A stretch of DNA of 64,000 nucleotides from Vandiemenella viatica (Eukaryota > Arthropoda > Insecta > Orthoptera > Morabidae), in NCBI GenBank assembly GCA_031002005.1, contig JARYHS010006964.1, positions 3,038,001-3,102,000 on the forward strand, written 5' to 3'. This document shows positions 1 through 12,049 of this stretch, in pieces. Position 1 is the first letter of the stretch. Each line of letters begins with the position of its first letter. The notes below the pieces were generated by a model, which saw only the letters and a list, made by a program, of their open reading frames with translations, made no database searches and had not been told where the DNA came from. Made by a program: the position numbers and the translations under genes.

Positions 1-65
1 TGTCCGGGAACAGATTGCTAAATACGGGGACTGACCCCGGCAAACGGGGACGTCTGGTAACCCTA

Positions 66-3000
66 ATTTAATGTATCATAACAGCACCTTATGTTTAGTC
101 GTTTCACAGCTATTTTGCAACTATTCAGACGCTCTTTACAGCCATTTCATTATTATTTTTATCGTTTCCAACTATGAATTTTTATGCTTGAAATAATGCC
201 AAATCCAGCCTCTATCATAACACTCAAGCATACCAGCAAGCCGCCTTGTGTATTGTTTACAATAAATCTTAAATATATCACACAAAAACAATTTTTAAAA
301 ATGCTTAAATTTGTTAAATGGAATAACAGAGTCACAGACAAGAGTGATAATTATTAAACCTATATTTGACTCAGTTTTTGTATTATAAATCTCTGGTCAT
401 GTCTGCTGCAGTTTTTTTTCCCGTGAAACGGTCATAAAATTCTTCTGTTTCTGTATCTAATGTTTTGACGTGTCGTTTTAAATTAACTACTGGGCTGTGT
501 TGTGCATATCTGACCTGTATTATTCATTGTTTCTTGGCGATTTTTTTTTTTTTAAAGAACAAACATTTTAAAAGGCACGCAACACTATGTTTTCATATCA
601 TCATCTATGGCAGCTTCCAGCCACTGGCCGGATATGTTGAGAACCAAAGCCTTGCCAGCGCTTCCTGGCTAACCACCAACTCTCTTCTTCAACTATCGCC
701 CAATTTCCTTCTCTTTCTTACACACATTGTTTAACACCTTTCACCCACCTGACCCACTGTCTTCTCTAGATCTCTTCCATTTCAGCTCCATGTCTAGAAT
801 CTCCCTCGGTATCTTCTCCTCTCCCGTTCTCTTAACATGCCGATACCACTTTCACATAGATTTTTCTATTCTCTGTTGTAGCGGTTCTTCCTTTATTATC
901 TCCCTGATTATCTCATTCCTTATTTGTCTCTTCCTGTTACTACAACTCTATTCCTCTGAAATTTCATTTTCACAGATTGTACTGTCCCTTGCCCCTCTCC
1001 TTTATCACCCAGATTTTTGAGCGATAGGTCAAAATTGGTACAAGGTATTTTTGTAGATTGCCTCGCTGCTCCTTTTCGGAGCATTCCAACTACATATCAG
1101 ACTTCCAACACTCTTAAAAAAGTGTATCTGCACATCTTTTATTAATCACAGTCCTGTTTCCTACATTTCCTTAAATCCTGATTCCCTAATTTTGGAAATA
1201 TTTTAGTTTATTTAATTGCACACCTCCAAGTGATATGTCTCTGTCCTGTTCACCATTTCCTGCAGAGAACTTCATGCTACTCTCTCTCACGCATCCAATT
1301 GATCCTGCACCTCACTTTTATCTTCTCCCCAAATTAACAGGTCATCCGCAAAAAGCATTGCCATTGATTTTCCTTCCCCAATGCTCTGCACCACCTTCTT
1401 CAATATTTCATCCATGTCCACAACAAATACCTGGAATGATGGGCCACATCCTTGTTTTAGTCAATTTTTCTACTTGAACCAACCAGTCTTTCCCTTCCCA
1501 TTTTGACACAGCCCTTATTACCCTCATAAATATCTTTCACTCTTTCGACTGTTCCTTCTTTACTGATTTTTTTCTCAGTACTTCCTACACTCTGTTATGG
1601 CTGTGACTGTCATACACCTTTACAATACCCAGAACGACCATCATCAGATCCTTCCCCTGCTCATAGTGTCGATCTTGTAGCTGTCTTACTGTAAATATAA
1701 GCTTAATCGTTGACCTTCCTGGTGTAAATGCATATTGCTCTTTCCTTAGTTGCCTTTCAAACATTCTTCATATTCAGCTCTCGAAAAGTTTCTCAAATAT
1801 CTTGGCACAGTTGTACATCAGAGTACTGCCCAGTAGTTCTGGCTGATATTATTGTCCCCTTTCTTGAATATGTATATTATCACCCCTTTCCTCCAGTCAT
1901 CTGTAATTCTTCCACCATTCCACACAACCGCGCCAACCTTTAAAGCCACTGTATGCTCAATATTCTAGCAGCTTGTGTCATCTCCATGCTGACTTCAATC
2001 ACTCCAGGTGTTCCACTTGATACTGGTCCTTTTGTTCCTCTCTACCACCTTTTTCATCACTGGGTCTTGTTGTATTCAATAGATCCTCAAAACACTTCCT
2101 TCCCCTCTACTAAGTTGGTATCCTTATCCTCTATATTACGAGTTTTAGCTCTACTGTGCAATCGACTATTTATCGTAGCATATAGCACCTTCTTACTTCC
2201 TTCGCTATCCTTTCAAGCATATCTGTCCAGTTTTAATTCATTTCCTCTTTTTTCCTGTACCACTGTTTTTTCACCTTTCTTTTTGTAGCTGCAAATTCTT
2301 TTGCTTTCCTCTGGTCTCCTTTGGAACCATTCTCAGAAGGCCTTTTCCTCCTGTTACACATCATTTTTGCCCTGTTATTCAACCATTGGGCTTCTTTTCT
2401 TCTCCTACCAGATGTCCTGTTTTTTACCTAGCTGGTTTTAAAACATTCCCACACCTCCTCCACAGAATTTAAGTCGTCACTAGGTACTTTCTGTGTAAGC
2501 TACTTTTGGTTCTGTCTCCGGCACTCATCCTCTTTCAGTTTTCACACTCTCATTATTCAATTTTAGTTCTCTTTCAAGCTGGCTATAAGGAGTTGGAGAT
2601 AACTACCTAATGGGGTGAACTATATATACACAATTATCTTCCTCATCCGTGCTTCCATTAGAAAGAAATCAACAATCCAATTCCGAGACCAGTCTGCACT
2701 ATATTATGTTATGTTATGGATTTTCCTCTTCGTGAACCAGGAATTACCCACAGTCAAACCATTGCGTCTTCAGAACTCCAACAGCTTTCTTCCTTCTGCA
2801 TTTCTGCTGGCCAGCTTTGTGTTCTTAGAACCTCTTCATAACATTTTCCTGCACTACCAACAAGTACACTGAAGACCCATATTATAATTTGAATGCTCGT
2901 GCCTAGCTGCTGTTGTAATTCATCTTCAAAACTTGGCTCCTCCTGCTCATTGCAGTCTACTTTAGGGACATAAACTTGTATTAACTCTATATACTTGACT

Positions 3001-3981
3001 GTAAATTTCACTTTAACCTTTATAATCCTGTCATTTATCCCTAATACTTCTTTATTTAAATCTTCTTTCATCAAAAGTGGCACTCCATTTCTTTTTCCCT
3101 TAGTTCCAATCCAGTACAGCTTGTATCCCTTCCGTAATTCCTTCATGCCTTCACCTCTCCCTTTTGTATCTGCTAGTTCCAGTATACCCATTTTGCGTCT
3201 TTCAGTTCTAACTGTAATTACTTCAGTTTTTCCCCTTAAGCATTCTTATGTTTAATGTTCCTAATCGTAATACTCCTCGTTGTTCTTTTTCATTGCCAAC
3301 TCATCTACTTTGGTTACTTATTCCTAGTCATGTTCATATATATTTGAAAGCAATTACCATACTCACACTGTTGGCTTGCTAGGTCTAACATAATTGAGAA
3401 TTTTCCTTCAAGATTTACTCCCATAGCATTTCAAGATCTCTCTTCGCCACAAGGCAGTGGTGTTTCGTTCCAATTATTTCCCGGAGAAGATGGGTGGCCC
3501 CTTTCGTCGTTTTTGCCATTATGAAGCTCTCTTTCTCCGTCGAAAAATGCCGTTCGCCTATACGCCTGGGCATGAGTTCAATACTATATGTTGTGGAACT
3601 GTGCCGGGTCCTTGCCTGGACTTAGCCATTCTTTCACTCCAGTCTACTGGACTATGGATGCCCACCACAGCAGCGTGGATACGCCAGAGAAGAGCTACTG
3701 AAGTGGATTATAGGGAAGGTGATCCTATCTTCCATGAGCTGAGTTAATAGTTGTGTACGATGCCACAAACCACAAGCAGACTGAGCTACATTATTATCCA
3801 AATAAAAGTCATAAAAACTCAGAAGGCTGGCGGAAAATGAGACAGGTTGGTGAGTAATAACACAGCGTGAATCGATCGGTTTTTTATTACTTCTTTGAAA
3901 AACGGTTTGCTTGCGAAAAAATGTATGTTCCGCACTGATTTCTGAAAATTTATATCACAGACACTCTAGAGAAATAAGAGG
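66..3981 (-). repeat. Left arm of a ~4 kb inverted duplication
   Basis: This stretch is the reverse complement of 27379-36081 once the LINE at 30173-34930 is taken out of the right arm. Matching landmarks are the lines around 100-160 versus 36000-36060, 1040-1130 versus 35020-35110, 1953-2290 versus 29026-29410, and 3440-3970 versus 27390-27920. By eye the arms agree at roughly 95%, with small indels. Similarity fades at about 66 on the outer side; the inner end is lost in the N gap. The arm holds a decayed LINE on the minus strand. Confidence 0.85.
600..3290 (-). pseudogene. Decayed APE-type LINE (endonuclease and reverse transcriptase) in the left arm
   Basis: Read on the minus strand, 3191-2754 encodes an AP-endonuclease-like N-terminus (KMGILELADTKGRGEG, then YKLYWIGTKGKRNGVPLL, then a VYVP strand), the usual start of an RTE-type LINE polyprotein. 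Reverse-transcriptase remnants follow through about 1300-2000, and a C-terminal tail with a WY(G)H(V)-like block lies near 700-900. Frameshifts and stops break the frame throughout, so it is not functional. The right arm carries the same copy with many of the same lesions, so most decay predates or was shared by the duplication. Confidence 0.7.
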
Positions 3982-4981
3982 NNNNNNNNNNNNNNNNNNN
4001 NNNNNNNNNNNNNNNNNNNNNNNNNNNNNNNNNNNNNNNNNNNNNNNNNNNNNNNNNNNNNNNNNNNNNNNNNNNNNNNNNNNNNNNNNNNNNNNNNNNN
4101 NNNNNNNNNNNNNNNNNNNNNNNNNNNNNNNNNNNNNNNNNNNNNNNNNNNNNNNNNNNNNNNNNNNNNNNNNNNNNNNNNNNNNNNNNNNNNNNNNNNN
4201 NNNNNNNNNNNNNNNNNNNNNNNNNNNNNNNNNNNNNNNNNNNNNNNNNNNNNNNNNNNNNNNNNNNNNNNNNNNNNNNNNNNNNNNNNNNNNNNNNNNN
4301 NNNNNNNNNNNNNNNNNNNNNNNNNNNNNNNNNNNNNNNNNNNNNNNNNNNNNNNNNNNNNNNNNNNNNNNNNNNNNNNNNNNNNNNNNNNNNNNNNNNN
4401 NNNNNNNNNNNNNNNNNNNNNNNNNNNNNNNNNNNNNNNNNNNNNNNNNNNNNNNNNNNNNNNNNNNNNNNNNNNNNNNNNNNNNNNNNNNNNNNNNNNN
4501 NNNNNNNNNNNNNNNNNNNNNNNNNNNNNNNNNNNNNNNNNNNNNNNNNNNNNNNNNNNNNNNNNNNNNNNNNNNNNNNNNNNNNNNNNNNNNNNNNNNN
4601 NNNNNNNNNNNNNNNNNNNNNNNNNNNNNNNNNNNNNNNNNNNNNNNNNNNNNNNNNNNNNNNNNNNNNNNNNNNNNNNNNNNNNNNNNNNNNNNNNNNN
4701 NNNNNNNNNNNNNNNNNNNNNNNNNNNNNNNNNNNNNNNNNNNNNNNNNNNNNNNNNNNNNNNNNNNNNNNNNNNNNNNNNNNNNNNNNNNNNNNNNNNN
4801 NNNNNNNNNNNNNNNNNNNNNNNNNNNNNNNNNNNNNNNNNNNNNNNNNNNNNNNNNNNNNNNNNNNNNNNNNNNNNNNNNNNNNNNNNNNNNNNNNNNN
4901 NNNNNNNNNNNNNNNNNNNNNNNNNNNNNNNNNNNNNNNNNNNNNNNNNNNNNNNNNNNNNNNNNNNNNNNNNNNNNNNNN
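3982..4981. other. Assembly gap, exactly 1000 N
   Basis: The gap is a round 1000 bases, so its true length is probably unknown. It cuts the inner end of the left inverted arm and the 5' part of the LINE that resumes at 4982. Long open frames crossing it are artefacts of N translation. Confidence 0.99.
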
Positions 4982-6350
4982 ACCCCAGTTGGACTGCCAA
5001 ATCGGGGAGTATCAAGCACGGTTCAGGAAAGGAAGGTCTTGCCCTGAACAGATCCTAAACCTCAGAAACATTTTAGCATACCAGAAGCAGAGGGCGAAAC
5101 CATATATAGTGACTTTTGTGGACTTCCAAAAAGCTTACGATTCCATAGACAGAGGGTCGCTATTCAATATTTTGGAGGAATTTGGCTTGGACAGGAAAAC
5201 CCTGAATATCATCAAAGAAACCCTCACAAATACGACCTCAAAAGTTAGATTCATGGGTGAACTGTCAGAACCCTTTGAGATCAGAACAGGGGTCCGGCAA
5301 GGGGATGGCCTCTCCCCCCTGTTGTTCAATTGTGCACTCGAAAAAGTTGTGAGAGAATGGAATGCAAGAACCAGAGGAGGAATTAGACTTGGAACAAAAA
5401 ATAAAGGAGTTACGATTAAGTGTTTGGCATTTGCTGACGATATGGCGATGCTCGCAGAAAGATGAGAGGAAGCCAAAGAACAAATCGCCGAATTACAAGA
5501 GCAGGCATGGATGTTAGGACTTAAGATTTCTTTCGAAAAAACAAAGATTTATGACAAATATACCAGACACTCCTACGAGAGTCCGAGTAGGAGCTCATAA
5601 AATAGAGGTGGTTAGGAGTTTCAAGTACCTAGGGGAATGGATTGAATGGAACAACCTTGAAGGTAAAACAATGGAAGCGAGAAGGACCAAAATGGAATTA
5701 GCCTTCCAGAAGACCAAAAACACTTACAATAAGAAAAGCCTCTCTTGGAACACAAAGATAAGACATTACAACACAGTAATTAAGCCGGAAGCACTCTATG
5801 CAGCAGAGACACTAGCTTTGGGGAGGAAAGGACAAATGGAGAAATTGGATATCAAAGAGAGGAAAATTTTGAGGAAGATCATGGGTCCCAAATTCCAGAA
5901 TAACAAACAAGTTTTCTACAGAAACGAAGCCCTCTACACAAAGTCCGAGAGACTCTCGGAAACCATGAGAAAAAAAAGGATTGATTTCTATGGACATATA
6001 TTCCGAATGAATCCTAACAGACTAACAAAAAAAATCTTTGACTTCTTTTATAAAAAAAAAGACTAAGCCCAACTGGTTTAAGAAAGTGGAAATGGATCTG
6101 AGAGAACTCCAGATTACCAAAGTGATGTTAAAGAATGGTACAGCCAAGACCGTGACCAAAGACAATAGTAAGAGTTCCAAGTTGCGATAAACACCAGAAA
6201 ACCGATTCAAATATCAGAAGAGGAAAGAAGGAAGAGATCAGATAGAATGAAGAAATACTGGGAGAAGAAGAAAACGCAAGCATCCAAGAAGTGATTGATC
6301 TGACGTACCCCAAAATAGGTGATTCGGAAAAAAAAAGCTACGACCTATCA
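4982..6350 (+). pseudogene. Decayed LINE reverse transcriptase fragment (RTE/craniofacial-development-2-like type)
   Basis: The plus strand encodes an LINE reverse transcriptase lacking its 5' half, which would lie in the N gap. Visible motifs in order are FRKGRSCPEQ, motif A FVDFQKAYDSID, motif B GVRQGDGLSPLLF, motif C FADDMAML, then FKYLGEW and a C-terminal FYGHIFRM block. It is broken by an in-frame TGA at 5463-5465, one extra base near 5549, a one-base gain in the A-run near 6052-6060 and a TAA near 6188. Residual 3' coding sequence runs to about 6295. The family differs from the RTE copy starting at 7118. Confidence 0.8.
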
Positions 6351-6829
6351 CAGTACTGTAAATACAATAGTTTTGAGATACAATGTTTTAAAATGTGAAA
6401 ACTTCACTCAACATTTTTTTATATACATTGCAAGCAACAATAACGTGCAACAACAAAACCAGTAGCAGATTTAAAAACTATTACAAAGAATTCTGGATGC
6501 AGCAGTTAGCATTAAGTGCAGATGTTACATAGAACCAAAATGATTATCAGATCTTATAGTAAGGTTTCATTTCGCTTGACTGTGATTCATAACGTATCTC
6601 TGACAGCCTTTTTCACACTATTAAAAATTGTTAATTTAAAAAGAGTATATTCCAGCTGACAAATGTAGACTATGTTTTCTTCGATCAGTAACTTAGCGAT
6701 CTGCTGTAGTTCCATTAATACATATCAGCTCTCCTTCCTAATTCCAGAGCGACCTCTTTGAATGCGATACTGTAAGCAGGATATGATTAAAGCTCATGTC
6801 ACCAGAAACTGGTGACGAATGACTCAATA
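6351..6829. other. No gene recognised
   Basis: AT-rich sequence between two LINE fragments. I see no coding motif, clear terminal repeat or RNA gene. Confidence 0.5.
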
Positions 6830-7117
6830 CTACAAACAACATTTGTGCCAATTGCTTAAAATACCATTTATTGTAAATGTGATAAAAATTTTCTTGAAAC
6901 CCAATATTTTTATAATCCAGTAATGTAAAATATCGTCTGCAAACAATCTACCTTCTGACAGTAAACTTTTATAACAATCATTCATTAGAATAGCTAATAA
7001 CAATAGCCCCAATATACTACCCTGTGGGATCCCCATGTTCACTCTAATTACTTTTGATACTGCATTTCCTACCCTAACTTTTTGTTCTCTTTCTTTTAAA
7101 AATTCTTCTATCCAGCA
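6830..7117 (-). pseudogene. Reverse transcriptase fragment of LINE family C
   Basis: On the minus strand this encodes a block with MGIPQGSILGLLLLAI (motif B) and LFADDIL (motif C), preceded by a decayed WIEEFLKxRxQKVRVGN stretch. Its closest relative in the window is the copy at 24060-25612 (CWIEEFLKGRKQKVRVGN). It lacks both ends. It abuts the plus-strand RTE-like LINE that begins near 7118. Confidence 0.7.
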
Positions 7118-7970
7118 GGTAGATTAGAAATTTTAAAAATGGAGACTGAAAGACTTAAGTTAGATGTTGTTGGGTTTTGTGAGATTAAATGGAAAGACAC
7201 ATAAGAATACATGATAATTAGCAAACAAGCTGTAGATTGAGTCACTGATGTAGGATTTGTAATGAATAAAAGAGTAGGGAAACTAGAGAGTAATTATAAA
7301 CAGTTTAGTGATAGGATTATTTTAATGAGGTTAGAAACTAAGCCCATCCCAAACACGTTAGTAGAAGTGGATATGCCAACGTCACAGGAATACGACAAAG
7401 AAATTGAAAATATACGACGAAATTGAACAATTAATCCAACATGTGAAGGGGGAGGAAAATCTAACAATCATCGGTGACTGGAATGTGATAGTGGGAAAAG
7501 GAAAAGAGGGGAATACTGTGAGAAAATTTTGTCTAGCAGAAAGAAATGTGCGAGGAAGCCGGTTGTTAGAATTTTGTGAAAGATATAAGCTAGTCGTGGC
7601 TAACAAACTATTTAAGAACCATGCAAGAATAATATAGACCTGGAAACGTCCTGCGGATACAGGCAGATATCAGCTTGATTATTTCATGGTCGAACAGAGA
7701 TTCAGGAATCAAGTTCTAGACTGTAAAGCAGTGTTTCCCAGAAATACTAAAATTCGAATTCAAAAGATTTTTAATAAAGATTTATTATGGCAATTTAGTG
7801 TGATCCTTGCGCTTGATGCTTGCTACATAGAGATTTTATATTAGGCTCCAATTTAGTAAGCTTTAATCTCAAGTCTCCACATTTTATTTACAGCACTAAA
7901 TCCAGATTCGGCTAAATTTAAAGATGGAAAAGGTAATAGAAGTTTTCTTGCATGTTCTGTTGCATTTAAG

Positions 7971-9313
7971 TACGAGGGTCAGTCAAAAAGTAATGCCTCC
8001 TATTTTTTTTCTACTTAAAAAAATTAAGTTAAGTGAAAAATTTGAATTTGGCGCCATTCCTCAAACCTTCTTCTGCAATCTACTGCCGTAGTAACTTTCT
8101 GTGTCAACAGGTGGCAGCACAGCAGAAGTTTGTAAGATGGCCGACATCGATGCTCGTTTGAGACAGCGTTGTGTGATTGAATTCTTGAATGCAGAAGGTG
8201 AAACGCCCATACGCATTCATGAAAGACTGAAGAAGGTGTATGGTGTTGTGACAGTGGATGTCAGCACTGTTAGACGATGGGTTCGTCGTTGTAAGGAAGC
8301 TGAAGGGCAAACACCGTTGACTGACGAAAAGCGGAGCGGCAGGCCGGTGAGTGCAGTGACTCCACACAACATTCAGCAAGTTGATGACATCATTCGTGGT
8401 GACCGTCGGGTGACTGCAGATGAAGTGTGTCGCATTATTTCTCTTAGTAAAGGCAGTGTGATCACGATTATTAAACAATTGGGGTACTCAAAAGTTTGTG
8501 CATGGTGGGTTCCAAGAATGTTAACCGATCAGAATAAAGAGGCAAGGAAAACAATAGCCTCCCAACACTTGCAGCGCTTCCGTTTGGAGGGAGATGAGTT
8601 TCTGAAAAAAATTGTGACCGGGGACGAAACATGGGTGCATTTTTTTGAACCCGAATCAAAGAGGCAGTCAATGGAGTGGCGTCACACAAGCTCGCCGAGG
8701 AAGAAAAAATTCAAAACTGTGCGATCGGCAGGGAAAGTTATGGCAACAGTTTTCTGGGATACAGAGGGTGTGATTCTGGTTGATTTTTTGGAGCAGGGAT
8801 GCACAATAAATTCTGTTCAATACGTCACAACCCTCAAAAAACTTAAAGCACGTCTTCAGCGAGTTTGCCCAACAAAATCAATGGCAGATGTTCTTCTTTT
8901 GCATGACAATGCAAGACCACACACCAGTCGTCACACCTCTGACGAGATTCTCAAAATTGGATGGGAAGTTTTGCTTCATTCCCCATACAGCCCTGACCTG
9001 GCACCATCAGACTTCCATCTGTTCGGGCCACTAAAAGAAGCTCATCGTGGGATTCATTTTGAAGATGAGGAGGCCGTCAAAACATCCGTGCGTCAATGGC
9101 TTACGAAGCAGAGCTGTGATTTTTACCGTGCTGGGATACATGCCCTTGTTCAAAGATGGACCAAAACTGTAGAGATGGGCGGAGATTACATTGAAAAATG
9201 ACAAAATGATCCTCAATGTTGTGGTTTTCAACCTATGTAATTGCATTTAAATTTCCTGACAATTAAACGTAGAAAAAAAAATAGGAGGCATTACTTTTTG
9301 ACTGACCCTCGTA
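7971..9313 (+). mobile_element. Apparently complete mariner (Tc1/mariner, DD34D) inserted in the hAT element
   Basis: The coordinates include the TA target duplication on both sides (7971-7972 and 9312-9313). The terminal inverted repeats start CGAGGGTCAGTCAAAAAGTA and agree for about 42 bp, differing only by one T in the following T-run. Between them is one uninterrupted transposase frame. Intact TIRs, TSD and ORF together suggest recent insertion. The host DNA, by contrast, is heavily decayed. Confidence 0.95.
8137..9201 (+). CDS. mariner transposase, full length, DD34D
   Basis: 354 codons from the ATG at 8137 (MADIDARLRQRCVIEFL) to TGA at 9199-9201, close to the usual ~345-residue mariner size. 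The frame is open upstream to a GTG at 8101, but ATG 8137 is the plausible eukaryotic start. The N-terminal half shows the paired helix-turn-helix DNA-binding region (VSTVRRWVRRCKEAEG, then the GRP linker in KRSGRPVS). Catalytic motifs follow: TGDETWVHFF (first D), LLHDNARPHTS (second D) and YSPDLAPSDFHLFGPLK (third D). I count 34 residues between the second and third D. No stop or frameshift is visible, so the enzyme may be active. The exact mariner subfamily is not assigned. Confidence 0.95.
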   Translation: MADIDARLRQRCVIEFLNAEGETPIRIHERLKKVYGVVTVDVSTVRRWVRRCKEAEGQTPLTDEKRSGRPVSAVTPHNIQQVDDIIRGDRRVTADEVCRIISLSKGSVITIIKQLGYSKVCAWWVPRMLTDQNKEARKTIASQHLQRFRLEGDEFLKKIVTGDETWVHFFEPESKRQSMEWRHTSSPRKKKFKTVRSAGKVMATVFWDTEGVILVDFLEQGCTINSVQYVTTLKKLKARLQRVCPTKSMADVLLLHDNARPHTSRHTSDEILKIGWEVLLHSPYSPDLAPSDFHLFGPLKEAHRGIHFEDEEAVKTSVRQWLTKQSCDFYRAGIHALVQRWTKTVEMGGDYIEK

Positions 9314-9694
9314 TTTGATTTTAGTTTCTTCACAAATCCATGCCATTGCACCTATATCTAGCATTGCATTTAAATAACCGGAAGAGAAAGCAGTAAAGTC
9401 GTATCAAGTCAAGTTCTAAATTGCCCCCCTAAAAAAACCAAATTGCCCCCCTGTGGGGCGTGGGCCCCACGTTGGGAAACACTGCAGTAAAGCGTTCTCA
9501 CGTGTAGACATTGACTCTGACCATAATTTGATAGTAATGAAGTGTAGGATTAAATTCAAGTTAATAAATGAAGCTAAATAACAAGAGTGAAAAACTTTGC
9601 AGAAATGGTAACCTTGGGTCTGGGAAGTAACTCTGAAAGGAGCTGAAGAGAGGACAAATGGAATGCATTGAAGGGAGAAATAATGAAAGCAATA

Positions 9695-10040
9695 CAGTGG
9701 CATAGCTAGGTCAACAAGGGCCGCGGTGCAAAAAATTAATTTTTGGCCCCCAGGCCAGATGGGTGACCTTTGTTTGCATTGTGTTGCTGGTAGGGGTCCC
9801 CTGAGCTGAGGCTAGGGGCCCTTTAATTGTGCTTATAGGCCCCTGAGCAGTGGGGGCCCTTAGTGAGTGGCTTCCTCTTTGTCTCAGGGGCCCACCTAGA
9901 CGATGGCAGAGCTAAAAAAAAAATAGAGGTCGCCAGTTTACCGAGAAGGCTAGTGGGCCCTCAAGCTGCACTTTGAGGCCCCCTGAGCGCAGGGGCCCCG
10001 GTACACTGTACCGCCTAGCCCCATAGTAGCTACGCCCCTG
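9695..10040 (+). mobile_element. Short hAT-like MITE, copy A
   Basis: The ends are CAGTGGCATAGCTAGG and the complement of CAGGGGCGTAGCTACT. The inside is rich in GGGGCCC-type blocks and encodes nothing. It sits inside the LINE frame, whose ARKPWITEE sequence resumes straight after it. The flanking 8-mers aagcaata and aagcccga match at only 5 of 8, so the duplication is eroded or absent. Copy B at 12259-12590 is the same family in opposite orientation. Confidence 0.75.
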
Positions 10041-11441
10041 AAGCCCGAAAGCCTTGGATCACAGAAGAATTTATTGATCTGATGGATCAAAGGAAAGAGC
10101 AGAAAAAAGCTCAGGATGAAGCAGGAAGATAGAAATACATGCAAATTTGAAATCAAATAAACATGAAATGCAAAAAAAGCAAATAAAAAATGGATACTAG
10201 AAAAGTGTGAAAAAGTAGATAAATGTTGCATATAGGAAAATCAATCAAAATTTTGGAGAAATGATTACGAGAGGTGTAAACATTAAAGCTGCCGTTGTGA
10301 AACCTCTTTTAAACTAAGCTAACTGGTGAAAGGAATACATTGAGAAACTGTAGCATCTTGAACAATAGCGTAATAGAAAAGGAAGGCGATGTCGACAATG
10401 ATGACTTAGGAGATCCGGTTTTGTGGACAGAATTCAATAGAACTCTGAATGTCTTGGAAGCAAATAAGGCAGTTGGAATTGTTGGGATACCTGAAGAACT
10501 TCTTAAAACCCTAGAAGAAAAAGTGATATTCAAACTGAGATAAAGAGGTTATGAAACATGAGAAATACTCTGATATTAATAAAAAAAAATATCATCATCA
10601 CACTTCCCAAGAAAGCACAAGCCGACAAATTTGAGAATTTTCGCACCATTAGTCTAACATCACATGCTTCAAAATTACTGACCAGAAGAATATACACAAG
10701 AATGGAAATGGTAGTAGTAGAGATAGCAGGTGAAGATTAGTTTTGGTTAGGAAAAATCGTGGTACAAGGGAAGCAATTCTGGCTTGAAGATTAATAATTT
10801 ATGGGCGGATGAAGAAAAAGAAAAATTATGGCATTTGTTGATTTACAAAAACTTTTGATAAGGTTAGGTGGGACAAGATGTTCAAAATTATAAAGAAAAT
10901 CAGGTCCTAAGTATCGAGATAGAAGAATACTTTATAAATTTTATAAGAATCAAGTGGCTATAATAAAAGTAAATAAGCCTGTGGGATACACACCAGTTTA
11001 AAAGGGTGTGAGACAAGATTGTAGTCTGTCTCCGTTAATATTCAACTTATATGTAGAAGAAGCAATGATAAAGTAAAAGAGAAATTTCCATGTGACTTAA
11101 CTGTTCAGGGAGAAATAATCAGCATGCTACAATTATTTTCTGATGATATTGTTCTGTTAGCAGAACTGGCTGAGCGTATTGAGAAGTTGATGAATGAAAT
11201 GAACAAAATACTGAAGGAAGAATTTGGACTGAATATAAATCAAAGCAGGACAAAAGTGATGAGATGTAGCAGAAATTATACCAATACTTGTAGATTATAA
11301 AAATAGGATCGGATGCAATGGGAGAAGTAAGTGAATTCTGCTACTTTTGAAGAAAATTTACAACCTTTGGTTGAAGCAGGAATGATGTTAAAAACAGGAT
11401 AGCACTAGCAAAAAGAGCCTTCAAGAAAAAAAGAAAAATTT

Positions 11442-12049
11442 ATAAATGAATGCAATTTTTCTTGGCGTTGTTTATTTATAAATTCTTCTCGGAAACAAAA
11501 CGAGTAATGTTATTATTGATGCACAATATTTCAGTGACATAAGACTCCGTCACCATCTTCAGTCTTCACCTGAAGATGGCGACGGAGCCTTATATCGCCG
11601 AAATATTGTGCATTCGGCCGTCTGGCTGCCGTGTCTGCCACCTGTCAGAGGCGATGTCTCGCTTGCTGCCACCGCTAGCGAAGGTGGTTTGATTGGTTCA
11701 TTTTCCTGAGCTGACACGACCACTTTTGGCTAAGCTGGAACATGCTATCTGTGTTTGCATTATTGCGCCTTATTTTGTATTTCCAATTCTTCTCTGACCT
11801 GCCTGGACCACCGTCTGCTTTCCTGAGCTGAAACACTGGTGCGACTGAATAAATTAGTGTCCTCGGCACCAGCTGAATGTAGCAAGACCGCTAATTTTCT
11901 GACTTCATTATTTTTAAAGTGCTTCATATATTCATTCAGCCTTTCTTTGATGATGCTTATGTCACTGAAATATTGTGCATCAATAATAATATAACTCGGT
12001 TTGTTTCCAGATAACAGTTTTTTTTTGTTTTTTGTTTTTTTTTTTTTAA
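11442..12049. mobile_element. Foldback (Penelope-related?) element with hammerhead-like cores
   Basis: The outer ~80 bp at 11455-11540 (CTCGGAAACAAAACGAGTAA, then TTATTGATGCACAATATTTC) recurs inverted at about 11960-12015. A-rich flanks resembling aaagaaaaattt on both sides look like a target duplication in the LINE frame. The interior carries hammerhead-like CTGAAGA...GAAA pairs: 11562-11529 on the minus strand, 11570-11603 on the plus strand, and a decayed third near 11949-11971. The two facing copies form an 18-bp near-perfect hairpin. The central part encodes nothing I recognise. A 124-bp relative is at 22801-22924. Confidence 0.6.

Larger units (their letters stand above)
7729..9484 (-). 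mobile_element. hAT transposon remnant with 12-bp TIRs and an 8-bp target duplication
   Basis: Ends are CAGTGTTTCCCA and its complement TGGGAAACACTG. Flanks are ctgtaaag (7721-7728) and cagtaaag (9485-9492), a 7/8 target duplication of hAT length. Subtracting the nested mariner leaves about 413 bp. On the minus strand this encodes the end of a ZBED/hATC-type transposase: KYLNATEHARKLLLPFP, SGFSAVNKMWRLE and, after one frameshift, KLTKLEPNIKSLCSKHQAQG before a stop. The reading frame crosses the mariner site if one TA is removed, so the mariner came later. It is an internally deleted, immobile copy. Confidence 0.88.

Noticed and set aside
3911..5047. Long open frames across 3911-5047 on both strands
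   Set aside because: They consist almost entirely of translated N; only the LINE reading frame after 4982 is real.
8104..8478. Minus-strand frame opposite the mariner transposase
   Set aside because: Antisense shadow of the transposase with no family motif.
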